From Larix sibirica (lineage: Eukaryota > Streptophyta > Pinopsida > Pinales > Pinaceae), in contig NWUY0300090298.1 of the NCBI GenBank assembly GCA_004151065.3, forward strand, positions 5,786 through 17,752: a stretch of 11,967 nucleotides of DNA, read 5' to 3'. The position numbers were made by a program, and so were the translations under genes. Positions 7,941 through 11,967 of this stretch are shown here, in pieces (position 1 is the first letter of the stretch; every line of letters begins with the position of its first letter). The notes under the pieces are model-generated. The model was given only the letters and a program-made list of their open reading frames with translations, made no database searches and was not told the origin of the DNA.

Positions 7941-9540
7941 TGCTAATCTTGATTAAATTCCTTGTTTTTCATGGGTGTACTTGGTCTCTAGGATGTTAAT
8001 ATTGCTTTGGATCTGACATTTAACTGCCCTTCTAATTTAGCTGATGTGAATTGAAATGGGGCTTAGGGAAAGTGGACCTTATTGAGTTATTAACATAATC
8101 CCTTAGACCTCGACTATAAACCTTAGCTAGTGATATATCGCAAGGTCCCTAAACACATATTATTATTTTTTATTAATTAACCTTTATGTTTTATTATCCT
8201 AAGCTTGTGGATTAAATGGAAAACATGGGATCCTCATGAGAACAACTTGGACAGTTATAATGATACAAATATAATGTTTGGAATGGGAACATTCAATACT
8301 TAATTCCCTTAGAGGGTTTCACTATATGAACTATGGATAAAATTACTATAATTCATGGATTTTATCTTAGTGCCAAACGATTTGTTGTTGATGATTATGG
8401 TTCCAAGGTGAGAATAAATTTGGCCTACAATTGAGAATCCCTGGAGTCATAGCAGTGAGATTCCATAGAAAACCTGTGTTGGATCACTAAAAGGGAATTG
8501 TGATAGCCTAAGGAACTATTTATAGACAAGGGAATCCCATTATTAGTGTTTTGTAGGCTAGTGGGGAAGAGTGTTGATTGATTAGGCTAATTATAAAGGA
8601 TATCTTTTTCACCAATGTGTTTCTAGGTTATAGTTTGAGAAGGATGGCATAGAGATAGGCCTTAGAGACTTCACTATCGTAGAATGATAGCCTCAACTCA
8701 ACGTTGTCTTATATCATAGAGTGATTATGCGTGATAGTGATCCTAGTTCTATGTGGAATCTCCTTCATTTGTAGTCAGTTGGAGGAATATCTCTTAGAAA
8801 AATAAATATTTTCAATATGTAATGAAGTGCCATGTTCTACATCTTTCTATTTGGAATATGTCTATGTCTTAGTTATTCAGATCTAAATATATGAATTTAA
8901 TGTACATAACTATAGATAATTCATGTTAATAATGTGCACATAGTTGTGGATGGAAATTATAGGTAATTGGTTTGTTGTAGTTTGTTTGTATTGTTAAAAA
9001 AACTCAACTAGCCAATAAAATTTGGATTTTTATCATTGTAAATTCTATGGTGAAGCATGGGCTAGAATTGGATTCTACAAGATTAATTCGAGTGTGCATA
9101 CAAAGTGTTTGAGGGAATGCGTATGAGAAAAAAATGGAAAAAAATAGTGTGGAAGCATACAAAAGTTGAATTGAAAACATAAATTACCAGATGGAATATA
9201 GCTGGAATAAGTGGGCAAGTTATTTAAGTGTATGAAATAAAATTATGGAGTTTTAGAGTTAGCTTTGTGAAAATTTGGGGAAAAATACAACTTGCAAGCT
9301 AACTATTTGATAAAATGATTTGGAGGGATTCAACATTTTGAAATGCCCATATGGTGTTTTCAAAACCAACATAGCATCTAGCATGAGATATTGTGTGAGA
9401 ACTCATAAATGGGAAAATTCAATTTTGAGAAATATTGGTGAAATTCAAACATTGTAAAAAAGAAAAATATAAGTTTTGTCAATTAAAAAAAAATACTATT
9501 TGGAGAAGGGCTATCTGTAAATTTCATGGTATTTATTGGA
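7941..9540. other. No gene seen; A+T-rich intergenic or repeat debris
   Basis: No reading frame longer than about 60 codons looks protein-like on either strand. Homopolymer runs and frequent stops dominate. The right part probably includes the start of the LTR whose TATA box is at 9667, but no TG boundary could be placed. Confidence 0.5.
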
Positions 9541-9620
9541 TGAGGATAATTGACCCATCCAACTAGAAATCATAGTAAACTAGCTAGTCGAGTCAGTTGA
9601 CAACCTAGTTGGGTTGACCA

Positions 9621-9655
9621 ACAAAGGTAGGTAAGGAAGTTATAACTACCTTTGT
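9621..9655. repeat. 10-bp perfect hairpin upstream of TATA
   Basis: ACAAAGGTAG (9621-9630) and CTACCTTTGT (9646-9655) are exact reverse complements separated by 15 bases. The structure ends 11 bases before the TATA box. Confidence 0.8.
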
Positions 9656-9666
9656 GGATGTAATCC

Positions 9667-9675
9667 TATATAAAG
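9667..9675 (+). promoter_or_regulatory. TATA box (TATATAAAG)
   Basis: A near-consensus plant TATA box sits between the hairpin and a pyrimidine-rich tract. Transcription would be expected to start near 9700. Confidence 0.5.
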
Positions 9676-9926
9676 AGATGTAAGACATTCATTTTAACAT
9701 ATAATATTGATCATATAATATAATATACTACTTGTTTTTGGTTCTACTACTGCTTTCTCTTCTTCTCTCCTTCCATGTGTGTGCATTAAATTGTTATGAT
9801 ACGTAATATGCTTGGTTTTGTATTATCCTCGTAACTACTTTCAATGTAATATCATAGATTATAACATTGGTTCCATTATTAGTAGTGGATTACTTGGGTC
9901 GTGTCCAATAGTACATACATGCACAG

Positions 9927-10127
9927 ATGTTGAGTAAGGAAGAGATTCATAAGTGGTGGCATAAAAAAGTTCAAAACTACTTGAAAAATTATGCAAGAAG
10001 AAATCGACTAACAATTACATAGGGTGGTAATCTATTCTTCACTAAAACACATGAAATATTCTTGGAATCTATTCCTCATGAGATAAATAATTTGATTGAT
10101 AGCCTTTCTAACAAACAAGTCAACTAA
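9927..10127 (+). pseudogene. Short gag-position reading frame, one internal stop
   Basis: From ATG at 9927 the frame reads MLSKEEIHKWWHKKVQNYLK and then NYARRNRLTIT. It meets TAG at 10020-10022 and continues with LFFTKTHEIFLESIPHEINN to TAA at 10125. It starts about 60 bases after the LTR-like end, where gag would begin, and is Lys/Arg-rich at the start. No zinc knuckle or other diagnostic motif is seen, so gag is a guess from position only. Beyond 10127 the same frame has frequent stops. Confidence 0.3.
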
Positions 10128-10610
10128 ATGTAAGAAACTGCTATCAAAATTGAAACAATATTGGTTGAATGAATATGTATAAATGGATAGAATAAATTGT
10201 TGATGAGTTTTGTGAAGAGAAATCAGTTGAAGAGTGAAAATTTGTAGACAACATCAAAAGAAGGATTCTATGATTACTTGCATGAAAATTTCTCGGTATA
10301 GTACCAATACTATTGCATAAATTTCTCATAAACAAGGGTGTTGGGCATATAGTAGAAGCAAAACCTCCAATACATGCCCCTCCTACAACTGGCTAGAATA
10401 AAAAACAAGAAGAGTGGGAATACTTCCTAAGTAAATAATTATAATGGATACCATCATTAATCATGAGTAAACTTATGGTTGGAAATGGGGGGGGCGGGAC
10501 ACTTGTGAGATTCCTTAAACAAGAAGAGCCTGAGTCGAACCAAGGAAGAATAAGACCAAGCAAATTAATGATGCCAAGAAAAGTAAAATAACCTAAATTA
10601 GAATATACAC
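10128..10610 (+). other. Decayed element interior, no clear frame; G8 tract
   Basis: Short protein-like scraps occur in several frames but none persists. G8-C-GGG at 10487-10498 is the most G-rich run in the window. It is too far from any LTR start to be called a polypurine tract. Confidence 0.35.
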
Positions 10611-11183
10611 TTGATGAATAAACCAAGAAGAGAGCACAAAGAAGGATGGAAGGGTACAAATCCACACCCAACTCATAAAAATTGGAGAGAGATAAAAGAC
10701 AAAAAAGAGAGAAAAAATGTGAAAGTCTGCATAGATGTGCCAACCAAATTCACTAGAAAAGGAACAAAGTGTCAAGTCGATAGTATACAAACCCTACCTA
10801 ATTCACATTTGGATTGATTAGGTACAAAAAAGGAGGTAACTAAAATAGTTAGGGATGACCTAATCCAGGAGGAGTGATAGGTCAACAATTAGCTGACCCT
10901 AATTGAGTTGAGGAATGTGCCACTAGATGTGGAATAGGAAGCTATCGCAATAGTTCCTATTTTGGAAGAATTGAAAATGGTTGAAATAGGCCTTGAATTT
11001 CTACACATCTCTCGAAGTCAAATGGAAATTGATGATTCTACTCCTGCAAATTCTCTTGGAACAAATAGTTTCATAATCAATGAAATTTTAAGGCATTGAT
11101 TACATTTGGAAAATGGCACTTCCTTAGTATGGATTCGACTAGATGAAAATGGACAATTGTTTAACGATATTTGGATTCACTGA
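10611..11183 (+). pseudogene. Decayed reading frame in the retroelement relic
   Basis: One frame can be followed for 191 codons. From 10611 it is open to TGA at 10815 and is Lys/Arg-rich (NWREIKDKKERKNVKVCIDV). It continues past stops at 10815, 10875, 10878, 10890, 10935 and 11097 to TGA at 11181. Readable segments include KKEVTKIVRDDLIQEE, LTLIELRNVPLDVE, AIAIVPILEELKMVEIGLEF and SLVWIRLDENGQLFNDIWIH. The 53 codons between 10938 and 11096 are uninterrupted. The texture is that of real coding sequence decayed by point mutation. Downstream of an LTR and a gag-position frame it probably belongs to that element, but I see no protease, reverse transcriptase or integrase motif and do not name the domain. 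Confidence 0.45.
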
Positions 11184-11267
11184 GTATATAGAATTGATCA
11201 ATAGAAGAGAAGAAAATTCCAATGGAAGTGAAATAGACAAAGATCCGACTCAGTTGGTCCATTCATC

Positions 11268-11744
11268 TGTAATACCCCAATTTTGACCCTTGTGATTTAT
11301 TGGTCAGATTATGTAAAATGATGTAAATATGCTAGTAAGGACTCCTAGTGTGGAGCTCAAGACTAAGGCCTGACTAGTGAATGGCTAGGAATGTATGATG
11401 TAAATATCCATATATGGGCCACGTGTTAGGTTTGTCATGATAACTCAAAGCTATGTAAATATTTCTATTGGAAAATAATAAAATGGTCCAAGGTGTTCAT
11501 GTAAGGAGCACTAGAGAGGCTGTGATTCCACTAGATGGGAGGAGGAAAGGGGGTCTACGGGAAAATAAATTATTTTTTCCAAGTATCAACCTTAAAACTC
11601 ATATTTTTTTGCCATGTGGCTTAAATGAGCCATTTACCTCCTTTGACTTATTGAACCCAATCATTGAATGCGTGTGTGAGGTTGGTGGGGAATTCTTCTC
11701 GTGTAGTTATGGGAGCATGGGCTAAATATACTCCTTATGATAAT
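11268..11744 (+). mobile_element. LTR start, TGTAATACCCC type
   Basis: TGTAATACCCC at 11268 followed by AATTTTGACCC is a common start of plant Gypsy-type LTRs. It appears 85 bases after the decayed frame ends, so it is either the element's own 3' LTR or a newer insertion. The first 200 bases hold three exact ATGTAAATAT copies (11321, 11398, 11453), a G-box CACGTG (11420-11425) and TGGGCC (11415-11420), which suit a U3 promoter. No polypurine tract directly precedes it, which argues for an insertion or a 5' LTR. The 85-codon open frame at 11468-11725 inside it does not resemble a known protein. The end is not determined. Confidence 0.45.
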
Positions 11745-11967
11745 TGTAAGGCCCCTTCATTCTATGGTCAAAAGTAATGTCAGTTCATCTTTTAATCCAT
11801 CCTCTCATTTCCAAGTTGACTCTATCACTCATTCTCCATGCATAGTTGATATGTAGATTTCACGTTGTTCTCTCCATTGACAATTACCAAAGTAAGAAAT
11901 TAACCAGAATTAGAATTGTGAAGGGGGAATTGCAAACATGAGAGTGAGGATGATGGTTATAGGTGAT
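11745..11967. other. Possible second LTR-like start; otherwise nothing seen
   Basis: TGTAAGGCCCC at 11745 matches 9 of 11 bases of the LTR start at 11268 and is also followed by a GGTCA word. It could be a nested or duplicated LTR start. The remaining bases to the window end show no gene. Confidence 0.25.

Larger units (their letters stand above)
9541..9866 (+). mobile_element. LTR-like region with TATA box; ends ...ATAACA
   Basis: The stretch has the layout of a plant LTR: a probable U3 with a 10-bp hairpin (9621-9655), TATATAAAG at 9667-9675, a long T/C-rich R-U5-like tract (about 9735-9775), and an end in ATAACA at 9861-9866. TTGGT follows directly, as in elements where the LTR is followed by a TGGTATCAGAGC-type initiator-tRNA-Met primer site. 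Here only TGGT is well kept, so the primer site is decayed or misplaced. The left edge is not determined, and no second copy lies in the window. Decayed reading frames follow downstream in the expected gag position and strand. Confidence 0.4.

Noticed and set aside
9868-9882. Initiator-tRNA primer-binding site after the LTR-like end
   Set aside because: Only TGGT of the expected TGGTATCAGAGC is clear, so it is mentioned under the LTR entry but not called as a feature.
10487-10498. G8-C-GGG run as a polypurine tract or quadruplex
   Set aside because: No LTR-like TG start follows closely, and only two G-tracts are present, too few for an intramolecular quadruplex of the usual kind.
10393-10743. 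116-codon minus-strand frame with membrane-like stretches
   Set aside because: It is antisense to the Lys/Arg-rich decayed plus-strand frame; reverse reading of AAA/GAA-rich codons gives Phe/Leu/Ser-rich sequence automatically.
11468-11725. 85-codon plus-strand frame
   Set aside because: It lies inside the LTR-like region, has no recognisable motif, and open frames of this length arise by chance.

Overview
The window looks like nuclear DNA from a large, repeat-rich plant genome. A conifer or similar gymnosperm is my best guess, from the texture: about two thirds A+T, no intact gene, and layered relics of LTR retrotransposons. Nothing here fixes the species. There are no bacterial operons, RNA genes, CRISPR arrays or phage genes.

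Layout. 1-2,410: two successive plus-strand LTR-like starts, each behind a polypurine tract (32-42 and 704-710). The first carries a short tandem repeat array (57-190). No gene is visible. 2,415-3,285: another LTR-like start (TGCAACACCC), then a weak, unrecognised plus-strand reading frame broken by stops. 3,460-7,217: the main feature, a decayed intronless minus-strand gene of about 1,250 codons. Its reading can be followed across five frame changes and ten in-frame stops. It has a globular N-terminal half, an acidic linker, a long coiled-coil part that is still open for 451 codons, and a C-terminal domain with a basic tail. I know of no function for it; its state of decay and surroundings suggest a dispersed plant-repeat gene. 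About 7,230-7,940: a GC- and CpG-richer block just upstream of that gene's start, with nested inverted repeats; it could be its promoter and leader. 7,941-9,540: no gene. 9,541-11,183: a plus-strand retroelement relic, with a TATA box in an LTR-like region, a poor primer-binding-site candidate, a short gag-position reading frame (9,927-10,127), and a longer decayed frame (10,611-11,183). 11,268 to the end: the start of another LTR (TGTAATACCCC) containing three copies of a 10-mer, a G-box and a TGGGCC motif.

No working pathway can be described. The value lies in the minus-strand gene, whose full extent is hidden if only ATG-to-stop frames are read, and in the LTR regulatory repeats. All family statements come from reading translations by eye.
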